Positions 34,261-47,506 of a stretch of DNA of 64,000 nucleotides are shown here, one piece after another. The first letter of the stretch is position 1, and each line of letters opens with the position of its first letter. Origin of the DNA: Trichopria drosophilae (lineage: Eukaryota; Arthropoda; Insecta; Hymenoptera; Diapriidae); the NCBI GenBank assembly GCA_030407085.1, contig CM059586.1, forward strand, positions 16,820,001-16,884,000, in the 5' to 3' direction. Made by a program: the position numbers and the translations under genes. Under the pieces are notes generated by a model. That model was not told where the DNA came from. It worked only from the letters and a program-made list of their open reading frames with translations, and made no database searches.

Positions 34261-35130
34261 TTGCCGCTTTCAGGTCCAATTTTTTTAAATACCCAGACTA
34301 GTTGATCCTTTTATCTGCAAAATCAAAAACCTTGAGGTTGCATTGTGGATTATTTTGTCAATGTTTTTTACGTTTTGGTGCCAATATTGTTGGAAGGGTC
34401 GCGATAAGAAAAATTGACATTTTGGCCTGAGGTAGGAAGATGTTATATTAGATAATTACTTCGACCCAGACCTATGGTCCACTTTGGCAAACAAAATTAC
34501 CACGTAGTTTTCTGTTAAATGTCAACGTTTTAGATGCTAAAGAACTCCAAAATGCAATAAAACAATCTAACTTAGATCTAATTAATTTTTGAAGTTGACC
34601 CATACTAGATTATGGGGAGGTTGAACAAGAAGAAACTGAACACATATGTTTTTTGGGTTTCTCATAAAAAATACAAATCAAACAATAAAATGATTCCAAA
34701 AGAAAGATGGAGCATCAAATCTTCTACAAGTTAAATGCACTTTCTTCGCAAAATCAACGATTATGTCACAAATGACGAATAAATATGAAAGAATCGGGTT
34801 TTTTTTTATTTCTTTTCAAAATACAAATCACATTAAAAATGTTTCAAACAAAAAAGGTAGAGCCTTAAATTTTTAACGAAGAAAGTTATACGCACTTTCT
34901 TCATAAAATCAACTGTAATGCTATAGAAGAGGGATGAAAATTAAATTAATCAAGTTCACTTGGCCAGTATGTTCTAACCTATGAGTTTAAAAAGAAAACA
35001 GTGATCTGGGATTGCATACGCGAAGTAGAGCTTTTTAGTTCTTAGTTTATTATTGTTTATTTATTTAATATCATTAACGACATGAACGTGCCTTAATACA
35101 AACAATTAAATTAAATAATGAGTAAAGGTA
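34261..35130. other. A+T-rich stretch with a two-copy direct repeat
   Basis: 'aaatacaaatcaaacaataa' ... 'gcactttcttcgcaaaatca' near 34665-34760 is repeated as 'aaatacaaatcacattaaaa' ... 'gcactttcttcataaaatca' near 34820-34915, about 155 bp apart. No gene. Confidence 0.4.
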
Positions 35131-35135
35131 ATTTA

Positions 35136-36422
35136 CCCGTTTCGTCCTGAAATGCCGTAAATTTTTACTTCTTTTCATCAGGTGCTTTCTCAGGGAAAAA
35201 TTCACTCAATCGTTTTGATATAACCATACCTATTGTATTTTTTCTCTAACTTTCTAAATCCGGTTTCAGATTGACCATATCTGCCGCTATTTTTTTACTA
35301 TGGCGGTTTAAACATAAAAAAAATTGTGAATTTTGAAAAAATTTCTTCAAATAATCGTGTTTTTGAACAGGAAACCGTGTTCGGAACAAGCTAACTCTCT
35401 GTATCTGGTGGAGTAATTAGTTACACTAAATTATAGGATGGTTATTAATTCTCTATTCAAAATGGCGGTTCTCAGTCAAAATTTTGTTGAAAAATTTCTG
35501 GACGATCTAACTCAAAAGCTACGAGCTTTTTAAAAAAATGTTTAGAATGAAAAGTTCTTAGAATTCATTGAGAAATATAGTGGAATTTTTTCAGATTTTT
35601 TAAATGAAGTTTTGAGACTTTTTTTTCAAAATTTTGTTCAAAATTGTAATTTATTTACGAAAAATTGTGAAGAAAAATTAGTGCATTCTCTGATAAAAAT
35701 TCTAAGAGTTTTTTGTTCTTTGCAATTCTTTCCAAAAGTTGATAGTTCTCGAGGAAATGAATTTGAAATATTATAGTTTAAGATTTTTCTTTTTCGAAAA
35801 CTATCAACTTTTGGGAAAAAATGCATACAATAAAAAACTCTTAGAATTCATCAGAGAATGCACTAAATTTTGTTCAGAATTTTTCGGAAAAAAAATACAA
35901 TTTTGAAAAGAATTTTGAAAAAATTTTTTCAAAAATTCATTTAAAAAATCTGAAAAAAATCCACTATATTTCTCGGTGAATTCTAAAAATTTTTTATTGT
36001 TAGCATTTTTTAAAACAAACTCATAATTGTTCAGTTAGAGCGTCCAGAAATTTTTCAACAAAATGTTCACTGAGGTCCGCCATTTTGAATCTGCCATTTT
36101 GAATGGTGAATTAATAACCATCCTATCTTTTAGTATAACTATTTACTCCACCAGATACAGAGATTCAACTTGATTCGAAAACGGTTTTCTGTTAAAAAAT
36201 ACGATTATTTGAACAAATTTTTTCAAAATTCACGATTTTGTTATGTTTAAACCGCTATAGTAAAAAAATGGCGGCAGATATGGTCAATCTGAAACCGGAT
36301 TTAGAAAGTTCGAGAAAAAATACAATAGGTATGGTTGTATCAAAGCGATTGAGTGATTTTTTCCCTAAGAAAGCACCTGATGAAAAGCAGTCAAAATTTA
36401 CGGTATTTCAATACGAAACGGG
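35136..36422. mobile_element. Complete TTAA-flanked foldback element, 1.29 kb
   Basis: Nearly the whole element is a long inverted repeat. The left arm starts CCCGTTTCGTCCTGAAATGC and the right arm ends with its near complement (…CGAAACGGG). Both hold 'tcaggtgctttct', 'gattgaccatatctgccgc', 'ctgtatctggtggagtaatt' and 'agaattcat.gagaaatata'. TTAA follows at 36423-36426 and TTTA precedes at 35132-35135 (one mismatch). The centre is near 35780. Non-coding; a 62-codon frame at 36238-36426 is just one arm read through. TTAA duplications fit piggyBac, Kolobok or Sola3 type transposases acting in trans. Confidence 0.75.
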
Positions 36423-36439
36423 TTAAATAGAAAAACATA

Positions 36440-39400
36440 GCTACTTGGAACAGACTATATTTATTATCAAAAATACAAATCGCATATTTGGGCATATTTA
36501 GAAAACTTTTAATGGTGGGGGAAATCGTGCAAAATTAACATTATTACACTATATAATAAAAGCAATCCAAAATTCATAATAAACATATTCAAATCTTTCT
36601 TATTTTCTCGACCGTTCAATAAATTTTCAATTAATTCTGAATCATAGTTTTCATTTTTGGAATCTCAAAATAAAACACCGTGTTTGTTAATATCCAGAAT
36701 AATTCTACAGTTCCCAATGAGTTTTGAAAATAGTTCTATTAGTTAGTCACTAAAATTCATAATTAATTATTTAATTAGCATCTTAATAAATTTTGTTTGT
36801 TTTAGTATATTAGGGTAATTTCTTACATATTTATATGGTTTATAAAGACTTTGACAAGAGGTCTGATGATTTATAAATAATTTCCAATTTTATCGGTTCA
36901 GAGGTTTCAGCGTTTAAAATGCAGTACAGCATAACATAAAAGTTTTGAATTATTGTGCGATTAGAAGTAGTTTTCTGCAAATTTGTGTCGCAGTTACTAG
37001 AGTTCTGATTCTAAATCAGAATTTTGTAACTTAGGTCAAAAAAAAATGTTATTTGTAACCAAAATATCATCTAAAAGTGTTTGATAAAAAAAAACATTCC
37101 TGTAAGTGTTAAGTAATTTTTGATACATTTTTTTGCAAACAATATAGAAAAAGAGACCGAATCCATTTCAAATCGTGCAGCCAGATATTGTCAAAATTTT
37201 ACATTTAATTGTCGATTGTTGTTAAAATCTTCAAAATTAACAAAATGGTGGCCGATTTTCTACAAACAAATAAACTAAGTTTTCTCAAAAACATCACCTT
37301 TTTTTGCTGAAATTTTTAGCATAAATTCTTATAAATATGAAGAAGAATTGCTGTAACTTTTAAGCGGGCTAAATTATATTTGTAGTCAAGAGAAAAAACA
37401 ATTCTGAACAATTCAGACCTTCTTAAGTAATTTTTGTCCAGAAACATATAAATTACACGTGATGAATTTAGAAATACATCATATCAAACTTTATTAGAAT
37501 ATTAGAAGAATTTATTAGAATATTCTACAAATGTTTAAGTCTATGCTAGATTTGGTTTAAATCACATGAATTATAGAAACATATTTATTACATGTTTTTC
37601 CATTGTAAAGTAAATATTCCGGAATTAACGGAATTAAAAATACAAATTTCTGACTGAAGTATACCAGAACTGATTCAAGCAACTTATGAAAGTATTAGCC
37701 AGCTAAGTAAATTCAATATTTTGAACACATTATTTATATTTCTAGCAGTAAGAAATAACATGTGCTAAAAACAATTTCTTCTGTGCGAATCAATCATGTG
37801 GTTAGTTATATCTAATAGATTCAATAAACGAAAAGAGTGGATGTGCTGTATATCCGATTGCATGGAAGGTCATTGAGATTAACTACCCCTGTCAATTAAC
37901 AGTTTACTGCTGGGTCAATCGAGATTTATCAGTCTCATTTTTGCCAATCAGAATGCATTACCGAGATCCCAACCACACCGGATATCGGATTGAGTTGTTG
38001 AATGCAATTGCAAAAATACATTCCGGATTGTAAAATTAATCGAATTTGTTACTTCACAAGAGCTTTGAACTCCATCCGTCACTATTTTAAGTAAACAAAA
38101 GAAAGAATGAAAATCGAAATTTATTTTAATATTTTTCACTGATGTTACAAATTTCTCTTCCATCGTCAATATTTAAATTGTTTTGTCCGCTTAAAAAAAA
38201 ACAGTATTGAATGAAAACCTAAAACAAGCGTTTTAATGTAATTTCCTTTTTCAATGATGAGTTAACTTTTCTGTTTGCTAACGTAATTAATATTTGTCGA
38301 TAAATTGTGGTTTGACAAAAAGATTAAATTTATTAAAGAAGAGCTGAATTACAAAATTATTGGTATCCTGTCGAAAGTATACCCATAACACAAGGATGTT
38401 GGTAAATATCTGATTATTTGTTCAATACGTCGATGGTTGGGAAATTAAGTAAGAATACATTAATTACAAAGGTTTGAATGTTGTATCCTGTATTTAACAA
38501 AAGACCAAAAGATTTGTTTGAAGAGAAAGCAACAAAGACTTTGTATTAATTTAATAAAACTTGGCAGAAAAAGAATGACTTAGAAAGTAATATATAATTT
38601 AATATAGGGAAGAGAGGAATTGATAGTTGTGTGACTGGAACACTGTCAAATGGAATATTGACAATTTCGTCATCTACACTTCTTATTTTATTCTAGAATT
38701 TATGATTATCACGTCCAATTGTATTTTGGCAACGCGACTTCAGTAGTAAGCTTATTAAAATTATATGACAAGACATCATGTAACATTTTCAGAGTGGTCT
38801 ATACTATAAAATCTCAAACATATAAAACAAATTATTTTTGGTATCATATATATTTTGGTATCGTAATATTTACAATTTAGGCCATTACAATTTAGAGTGT
38901 CGATATGGAACCACTCTCCCCTATTGGATCTTAGTTTTTCGAAATCGCTGGACCTGCAGCAAATTTTAATGAAAATTGAATTTCTTTTCAATTAACCAAG
39001 TACCAGTTGTTTTATTTCCAATGAAAGAAATTCTCTGGCGCCGATTTAGTTCGAACTGGAAAAAATGAGTTGCACTTAGCTGATTGTAATCCTATAAATT
39101 GATGTATTTTAAACCATTCAGACTTTAACTTTTTCTCTAAGAACATGTATATTACTTTTGTTAACTTGGATTACGATTACTTGAATCTGGACAACAGGCT
39201 CGCTAAAAAATGTTGCTTTTGTAACACCTCGAACAAACTTGTGCCATTAAATATAGAAGGCGAACTTCATTCTACTCCTTTTAAATGTAGCTATTTTGAA
39301 TTTTAGTAATAAATTTGACGCTATGAAAATTAGTGGGGATTCAGTTACTACACACAAGTTTCTGTGTAAAACATGGTTATTTATTACACATTTATTTTTC

Positions 39401-40860
39401 AGTTTATTCATTTTCGGAATTTCTTTGTTGGATTTTGAATTCTGATCATCTGCGCTTATAGAAGTGTCTAGACGAGTTTACATAATCATTTATCTAATGT
39501 TCCAAATAATTTCGAATTTTCTTTAAATTAGTTCAAATTCGTAGACAATTAGACTTTAAAAAAGAGAGTAATTTTGTCCCTCGCATTGAATCAACTGGTT
39601 TGAATATTAAAAAACTGATTCCGGATTGGTTATTTGTCAATTCCTCTTGAAATCTCTCTTTTTTTTGGCTTGGGATAAAATTTCGCTTTTAATTTTTTCG
39701 TTTCAATTTATTTATTTATTTTTAAAATATAGAAAATAAAATATTCCAATTATTATTATATTTTTCAAAATATTATAACTTCTAAAAGGCTCGGATTTTA
39801 GCAAAAATAATCCGGTTTATTAATAAAAATAAATTTAGGACGATTCAAACTCTTTTTAGTGTAAAAACTATAAAATTAAAGTGTAAAAATGTATCTTCTC
39901 TTTCAATTTTTTATATTTTTTAACGCTGATTTTTTTCTTTGTGTCTGAAATTTCAAACAACTTCTCGCATAGATTTGAAAAAATATCTATCTGGCGATGA
40001 AAGAAAATGTCTAATTTTCATTTTTGACCATCCTGTATGCTTTTATGCAAGAAATGATGCAAAAAGAGAATATGACTGCCTTTGATCATTTAAATAGGAA
40101 GTGGACAAAATAAAGGTTGTGACTTCCCTTAATTAAATATTACTAAGGTAGAATAATAATCGAGAGTTCTGTATGTAATTTGACACGTGGCAGACAATTA
40201 TTATACTGAAAAAATTCTTGATACTCTTATAACTTTATTAGATAATTCTGCAGTTTTTTATAGAAACATCTGTTGTCCTTAGTTTTCTTATATCTACTAA
40301 GAATTTGCGGTACATTTGCATTATATAATTAAATATATAACCTCCCATATTTTGCTTTTTATTATATCTTCTACGACATTGATCATAGTCATTCTCTCTC
40401 AACATAATCTCTCTGACCTTTAACTGACTTTGAAAAAAGAGAACGTTTATTTTTATAGTTAAAATCTACAATAATTCTTTAAATTGTACCTTCGTGAAGT
40501 TTATTCAAAAATGTGAAAAAATAGCATCTTGGTAATATTTTTAACATTTGACCTTGCACTGACCAAGGTTAGCGATGCAAATTTGAAACCCCTTTTCGGA
40601 AGAACATTTTTACGATTTACCCTAGATCGGGGTAAACATTTGAAATTTCCTTTTATAAAAGATTACGGTACCCTTAAAATGACCTTCAAAATCGGATTAA
40701 GAATCGAGATCGCTAATACCATAGAGTGGTCCCTCTGCCCCTCCTTAATTAATTTAAAGCTTTTTTATACCGTTCATTTCTACAGTGTTTACGTAGATGG
40801 ATTAACATAAAATACGCTGCATATATTTGTTTCTAATGTATTTTCTTTAATATATTGCTG
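36440..40860. other. Long A+T-rich desert
   Basis: 4.4 kb with no recognisable gene, RNA or repeat structure at the level seen elsewhere. Open frames are short (<95 codons) and of random composition. Slightly GC-richer spots lie at 37840-38080 and 40540-40760. Confidence 0.45.
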
Positions 40861-40865
40861 TCTAG

Positions 40866-40895
40866 GTGCGCGTTAATGACTACTGAACAAAATCG
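40866..40895 (+). other. Possible 30-nt microexon
   Basis: 'ttttctttaatatattgctg' + TCTAG acceptor ends at 40865, and a GTAAGT donor starts at 40896. The 30 nt between are open in one frame (1 nt, nine codons CALMTTEQN, 2 nt). So short a match to splice consensus can arise by chance in 64 kb of A+T-rich DNA, so this is weak. Confidence 0.12.
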
Positions 40896-40994
40896 GTAAG
40901 TTTTAAAGTTCACAAAATTACCGGACGTAGTAGATACAAGTAAAGAAGCGAACGACATTATTTATTATAATAAAGATTGTAGTTAACAATTATT

Positions 40995-41068
40995 GACCGA
41001 GCGAGTTAAGGCGTGCAAACATTTAGCGGTTGGTGGGTGGTCACGGTTCGAATCTCCGTCAGGGTGAA
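40995..41068 (+). repeat. tRNA-derived sequence, SINE head candidate
   Basis: Begins GACCGAGCGAGTTAAGGCGT, very like the D-arm/A-box region of a tRNA-Ser/Leu (CCGAGTGGTTAAGGCG). It ends ACGGTTCGAATCTCCGT, a T arm with a 4-bp stem and B box GGTTCGAATC. The acceptor 5' strand is missing and the variable part does not fold properly, so this is not a working tRNA. A following A/T-rich body to about 41170 could be the SINE tail. Confidence 0.45.
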
Positions 41069-41169
41069 AACTTTTTCTCTTTATTATCTATTTACGACCG
41101 TCGAAAAATTCGAAGGAAATCGAATATCTGCTTGTATACGTTTATCTATATTTCAGAGAAACCCTGAAC

Positions 41170-41480
41170 CTGTAGAAGGAGGAAATAAAGTGAATAAAAA
41201 ATTCTTTTTCATTCTAAATTTATCTGATAAAATAACTGCTTCAAAGAGAAAGATAAGAAATTACACGTATTCTGTTAAGTGATTTCTGAGGATACCATAA
41301 TAAGAAAACACGTTATAATTTTCTAAAATGCTAATTTTCAACAAACAAAAAGTAACGTTTACTCAATCAAATTTTGTAAGAACACTTTTTGTTCAGTTGT
41401 ATAGTTAACAATCATTAATTTGCGTAGTCTCTAGTTTATCGGCAATCTAAAGTCATTACTCTATTAAAAACAGACACGGC
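41170..41480. other. A+T-rich stretch without a gene
   Basis: Nothing recognised beyond the SINE-like body at its left edge. Confidence 0.4.
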
Positions 41481-42400
41481 ACGTTTTCTGTGTGGAACGC
41501 AGCGCCAATTATTCGATTTTCGTGCCTGGCATGACGTAACGTTATCGGGATCGATCGATAAAACAGGTGCCTCGGCGCAATCCCCTTAAGAGTTAAGAAT
41601 TTAAAAGATTAAGAGTTCGCTACTGTTTCCTAAGTTTATTAAAACTCGGGGAGATTCTTTCTAATAAAGAAGAATCGATTATTCAGCTAGCGCAGAGGTT
41701 AGCGGATGTTTTTCAGTTCGCATGTGTCAGAGGCGAAGTTTAATTTGAACCTAGCCGATAATTTATGGAGCTTATTCGTGGTGCTTTTACCCACGCGGCA
41801 ATTCGTCGGCTTTCCCGTATAAAATGATTGGATATTATTTATGAGCCGTACGCTGCCGACGTCCGATATATACTCTTTGCCGATTCTCTCGATCGGTTCA
41901 ATTATTCAAAAATGGAGGTGCGCCCCGTGGAAGAGAACCTCCCCATATCTGTACCATGGATGTTGATTTGGTAATATCGATTGATCGTCGGTACTTGGAT
42001 ATTCTGGAAAGTTGGAGATGCCGCAGGTCGAGATGCGGTTTCGCCTCGTCGGGCATTCGCTTCCTATACTTCCGGTTCCGATATATATCCGGCATTAACC
42101 CTCTGACCATTCCGATTCCATCTCTCGAATCCGTAACGACGGCCTGACTCATGGGTTTCGGACAGCTACGAATTGACAAACTGCTCGTTCTGTTTCTATG
42201 TATCTTGTTTCCAACCTATCAGTACCATGTGTCCGGAGCAAATCAGGATTGGATGCAGCGTATAACCGATCGCGTGTTGCATTACTGTAATTTCGCGTTA
42301 ACTGCGAGATGTGCGTGAGACAAGAACAATTCAATTGACTCGACGTGACCGCATTTTGAGAAACTTTTGTAATTTTGGAATGGAATGATGGAGATTTTTT
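41481..42400. other. Non-repetitive island, higher GC and CpG
   Basis: Single-copy-looking sequence with many CpGs ('gatcgatcgataaaacaggt', 'gcgcaatccccttaagag', 'cgatcggttc'). Frames of 60-98 codons exist on both strands (for example minus 41898-42179) but resemble nothing known. A regulatory or conserved non-coding role is a guess. Confidence 0.3.
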
Positions 42401-42809
42401 GGATTTGTGACCAACAACGTTTGAGTCTTCTTTGAGAGGTAACAAAAAAAAGCCATCAAATTAGCTTAGTGGCTGTTAAAATTAGTGTTTCAGTGGATAC
42501 TATACTCAGAGACTGTAAATAACAAAAATCGTAAAAAAGTTTACGAATTTAGGGATAATCGATGCACAGCCATAATAATTCTAAAATTGCAATCTAAAGT
42601 TGTGTATATACGTCCAAACGAGACAATTTTGACTATATTTTTTGACTAGGGAACTTTTAAAGGGTTTATTACGGCTCAAATTAAAGCTGAAGACTTCCTC
42701 TTCAAGATAGGCTTGGTCTAAATAATTTTTATTTATTTCTTTTCGAAAACATCAATAAAAAATGTGTAAATATTATCGAAAATATGTGTTTTTTATCAAA
42801 GTTGAAAAC

Positions 42810-43090
42810 TCTTTCAAATGAGGCTCAAATCTCTACTTGGGGGTTTTTGGGGTCGCTGACTATGAATCTGATGTCAGAAATTATAAATTCAAAATGGCGG
42901 ATCCAATATGGCGGCCAAAAAATACAAAATGTTGACCTATTTTTATGAAACCTCTATATACCATGTTTCATAAAAATAAATCAATTTTTTTATTTTAGCC
43001 GCCATATTGGATCCGACATTTTGAATTTCACAAAACTGACATCAGATTCGTAATCAACGACCCCAAAAACATAGAAAGCAATGTTTGCAA
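42810..43090. repeat. Compact ATGGCGGATCC-family foldback
   Basis: Forward: 'ctacttgggggtttttgggg', 'tgaatctgatgtcag', 'aaaatggcggatccaatatg'. Inverted after ~42990: 'gccgccatattggatccgac', 'ctgacatcagattcgtaatc', 'aacgaccccaaaaac'. About 280 bp, the cleanest hairpin of the family. A diverged relative lies at 43745-44035 ('ggggattttcggggtcg'). Confidence 0.65.
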
Positions 43091-44690
43091 TTATTTTGCA
43101 AATGTGTAAAATAACAAACCTGGATACGGTAACGGAAAGTCGGGTAAAACGCTTATGCAAGAGGATTAATTATGTACATCTTTTCGAAGTATTATATGAA
43201 AAATTAGCATAAAATTTTAGAATTATTATGGCTATGCATCGATTATCTCTAAATTCGTAAACAATTTTATAATTTTTGTTCTTTACAGTCTCTCAGGGTA
43301 GCCATATTGCCGATACCTAACCATTTAGCTTGGAATTCGAGAAACTAGACAATTTTTTAGTTTGGCTTTTATTTTGATGCGCTGCAGCGCGCTGCTTCAA
43401 AGATATTTTATTTTTGGCGCAGTATGCGGTACTTTCAATATAAAATAAAGTTTTTGATATTGTGAGATATTTTCAGCATCTAACCAAAACTGTCGTTCTA
43501 CCGATTGTCGCTGAACAAATTTCAAAGAAATTACACTGAATCTCTAGTTTACAAAGAAATTTGGGGAAAGTACCAATTTTGTTTCTATGTTTTGGAGGAA
43601 AAAAAATATCAGAAAAGTATTCTGGATACCTAAGGAATAAGCTAAACATTTTTTTTTAAATTGCCGGTTTTAAAACGGCCGCTAATCAAATCATTGGCTC
43701 TAGATATATGAATTTCAGTATTTACAATTACTTTCTTATGCTTCCAAAGTCACAATATGTTTTTAGGGAGTTTTCAGTGTCGCTGAATATGATCTCATTG
43801 CCAAAATTGCAAAATTTAATGGCCTATCCAATATGGCGAATATCGGAAGCAAAAATTATTGTTTCTTATCGAATAAAATAGAGAGTACTTATATGGGGAT
43901 TTTCGGGGTCGTTAAATACTGTCTCGATATCCAAAATACAAAATTGAAGATGGAGTATCCAATATATCTGAAGCAAAGACTGTTTATGATCGAATAAGAT
44001 AAACAGTACTGAAGTGGGTTTCAGGGTCGCTGTATTTTTTTGCATCTATTTTGTTGTTAGATGAATTTTATTATTATTTATTAGATTCACTTCGGTTGAA
44101 TTTGTTCACTCTTTTGTTTGGAGTTCCATTTCCTCCATATGCTCTATTATCCGTAAACTGAACCACTAATAAAAATGACAAAATATACTAAAGTACAAGA
44201 AAGAAACTCAAAGAAAATAAAATAAGATTCTCGCAGTTTCGGCTTCCTCCAAATGGCGAGAATAGGGCCAACTACTCCACTATGAATACTTTCAGTCTCA
44301 TGTAATAAGAAATAATGATTTCTGGCATATTATGCCTTCTGTCTTGAATTTTCTATTTTGGACATAGATCGTATTCAAGATTCGGTACGATGTTGAAAGT
44401 CTTCATTTGGCATACGGTATTACTATACTAAATTGTTAAAACTGAAAACATTCATATCTCAAAAATTACCTGTAGAATGCTTACAGAGTAATTGTCAGAC
44501 GCAATAAATTATATAAACTGAAAAATTCAGTGAAAATTGGCAAACAATATTTAGTAAATAAGAGAAAATGCAAAAGTGTAAAAGAAACATAACATAATAG
44601 GGGTTTCTTAATAATAAATCAAATTACGGGATAATTAAATGATTTGGTTGACAGCATCAAGAATATACTACAATAGAAAATTGTGTACTG
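43091..44690. other. A+T-rich stretch, diverged repeat copies
   Basis: Includes the diverged 43745-44035 repeat mentioned above. No gene recognised. Confidence 0.35.
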
Positions 44691-44700
44691 TTACAAAGGT

Positions 44701-46335
44701 GTGCACCACAAGAACCCAACAAATCTCAAAACAGAAACTTCAAAAACACGACATTCAAAAACCGGACATTTAAAGAACAGCCATTCCAAAACCAGACATT
44801 TCAAAATGTACATATTCTGAAAATGTAATGAATTATTGAATTCTAAATAAGCTTAATAAATAATCCGGGGTTCGAACTGATATGACCTTCAACTGACCAA
44901 CACTCATAGGTCTGACAAAAATGTGGAGAAAAACGGCTTTCACGACTTTATTTCTACAAATATGTAGCTTCAACATTTGCAAACCGCGAAATCCCAGCTG
45001 ATCGTTTTCTCCAAATATGGGTTATATCCTAGGTGATCTAGAATTCTTACAGCGATTTTTTGTTATTACCGGGCTACAATTTTTGTATACATCATGTTTC
45101 ACATAACCTCAAAATTTCAGAAAATAATCGAAAAACCCGTGTTTTTTTTAAATGTTTTTCGCGTTAAAAAATGTTTTTTTTTTTTTTTTTTAATTTTTAG
45201 GAGACTCACCTTTTTTTGTCCCGAATAAGCTGTCATTTTTTGGAGCAATTAATTCGTTTCTTTTATTGATTAAAAACCGATAAAACACCTATATTTTTCA
45301 GTGAAAAATGTAATGTCATAACAATAGAGAATGGTACTTTATTTAATGAATTTGCTCCTTGAAATATCTACTTTCAGTCGGCATATGAATCAGTTTACAT
45401 TTCTGTACAAGAAAGTGTCAAAAACCCTGAAAAACTAAAAAAACTCGATTTTCAACATCAATATTAATTTAATTTTTAACATTAATATTTAAAAGAAAGA
45501 AACAAATGCAATTCTGTTATTGTAAAATTGTTGTTATTACGTAATTTGTTTTATTGTGTAATTAAGTTGCATATTATATCAGTTAATAAATCCAGTTTTT
45601 TCGATTTTCGTGTTTTTTTGCAATTTTTTGCATAGAAATCTAAATTGATTCATATATCATCTGAATGTAGATATTTCAACGAACAAATTTCATTAAATAA
45701 AGCTCCATTATCTAAAGTTTTAATATTAGATTTTTCACTGGAAAATAGATGTTTTTTTATCGGTTTTTAATCAATAAAAAAGAAACGAATAAATATTATT
45801 ATTCAACAAAATTACAGCTTATTCGGGGCAAAAAAAGGTAAGTCTGCTAAACATTAGTCAGAAAAAAAATCATTTTTGAGCGCGAAAAAAATTAAAAAAA
45901 AAAAACACTGTTTCGTCGATTTTTTTCTGAAACTTTGAGGTTGTGTGAAATATGATATGAATTTTGTTTTATACCTACATCATTTCCATAAAACAGTTTT
46001 CTATTGGAGGTCAATTGTCGCTGGTACTAACGAAAAATCGCTGTAAAAATTGTAAATCATCTGGGATTTCGCGGTTTGCAAATTTTGAAGCTAAATAGTT
46101 GTACAAATAAAGCCGTTTTTCTCCACATTTTTGTCATACTTTGAGGATGGCTAACAAAATTAATCCCTTGGTCAAACATTTTTGACCTTGAAATGACCTT
46201 CTAATCAGACCTCAAGGACGATGATCCCACATAATTTTTGTATGTAGTGAACTCACCAATCGGAGGTGTCTGTATTTTGGAATGTCGGGTTTTTGAAGTA
46301 TCTGTTTTGTGATTTTTCGGGTTTTTGAGCTGCAC
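44701..46335. mobile_element. 1.6-kb foldback element with GTCGG-type outer arms
   Basis: Left 'gtgcaccacaagaacccaac' and right complement ending 'gggtttttgagctgcac', followed inward by matched 'caaaaacacgacattcaaaa' units, 'gtggagaaaaacggctt', 'tttgcaaaccgcgaaatccc', 'cgaataagctgtcatttt' and 'aaaaccgataaaacacct', each present inverted on the other side. The axis is near 45530. Non-coding. The whole would make a ~1.6-kb hairpin RNA if transcribed. The outer array of (A)4-6 + CCGACA + TTCAAA units is shared with 27539-27755. Confidence 0.75.
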
Positions 46336-46437
46336 TCGTATACAAAGTCAGACACGAGAATTTTTCTATTCGGCCAGATAAAAATTGATGCATGAATGCC
46401 ATATACCACTTTTTGTACTAGAGTGGGAAACAATAGA

Positions 46438-46640
46438 TTTTGATACAAGTGCGTAAAAGTTGTTTCTACTCATGTGAGAGTTAATGACCGGTCTGAATGC
46501 GAGGTCCGCATGCACATTGGTATAAAAAATATTTTCGTACATCTGTCCAATAATTGTTTTGATGCAAGTGTGCGTAAAGTGCGTTTAAAAATGTAAAAAA
46601 TGCGTACTTTACTCCCACTGCTTCAAAAAGTACAATTTTT
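46438..46640. repeat. GCGTAAAGT palindrome-family fragment
   Basis: 'ttttgatacaagtgcgtaaa' near 46438, 'gttttgatgcaagtgtgcgt' near 46557 and the inverted 'gcgtactttactcccactgc' + 'ttcaaaaag' near 46603-46630. These are the same TTTTGATxCA...GCGTAAAGT termini as at 21004 and 23057. Confidence 0.5.
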
Positions 46641-46839
46641 CGGATTGTTTTTGATTTAAAGTGATGATGCCCACTTTTGGATGTGTATAAAATCGAAAAA
46701 TATGTTTGGATATTGTACACTTGTCATTTATTACAATATTTGATTGCTTAGCTTTTTCGAAAGCATCGATAATATAAATGGATTCATTTTGAAAAATAGA
46801 AGGTAGTACCGACATTTTTCGAATCTAATTTAGCAAAGG

Positions 46840-47495
46840 TGTCTAAAGTGGGGGGGCCTACGGCACGCGGAAATCAATATGAAAGAGCGTTCTCTCGGTC
46901 TGGATTCGCCGACACGTTGAATTCCGGTTATTTCAACACGCTCGGTAGATTTTCGATGTATGGTTCTCTTTTAGAAATCGACAAATCGATTTCCGTCGTG
47001 CTTTGGATTTTACGACAACACTCCGGTCACATCGTATATCAACGACTCGTCGATAGGGGTTGGCACTTAAGTTTAACGACACCTCGCGCGTCAATCATCC
47101 TGGCTTCGAAGACAGCGCACCTTCGATGAAGAGGAAAAACGACCCGGGAAACTGCGAGTCGGAGAGAAAAGGAAATTTTCAAGCAAACTTGAAGGAAAGC
47201 GAGAAATATCCTCGCCGTCTACTTTATATGAATCTCCTTATCCTTTAATAATGGATTGAAAACATAAACTGGATATTTCCCGAGTCGTCGAGTCTAATTT
47301 TCGAAATGCGAATAGGTATTTTCCACCGACCAATTGTTTTCCAGATTATAAAGCACTCGGCTATCCTGATTCTAAAAGCTTTCTCGAGCTTTACAAAAGC
47401 TAATTTTTATTCGAGAATATTTCGACGCAGCAATTTGTTGGATATTAAATTCAGCATAGTGTAAGGCGTAATGACTCGGTTCAAAGTTGGTTTTT
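46840..47495. other. Non-repetitive island, higher GC
   Basis: Single-copy-looking sequence with CpGs ('cctacggcacgcggaaatca', 'acgacacctcgcgcgtcaat'). A 96-codon plus frame 46839-47129 and an overlapping 62-codon frame are open but resemble nothing known and lack convincing splice sites. Confidence 0.3.
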
Positions 47496-47506
47496 TCATA
47501 CATTAA

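Noticed and set aside
36238..36426. 62-codon frame at the right arm of the TTAA foldback
   Set aside because: It is the inverted arm of a non-coding element and ends in its TTAA flank. The left arm shows the same sequence as non-coding.
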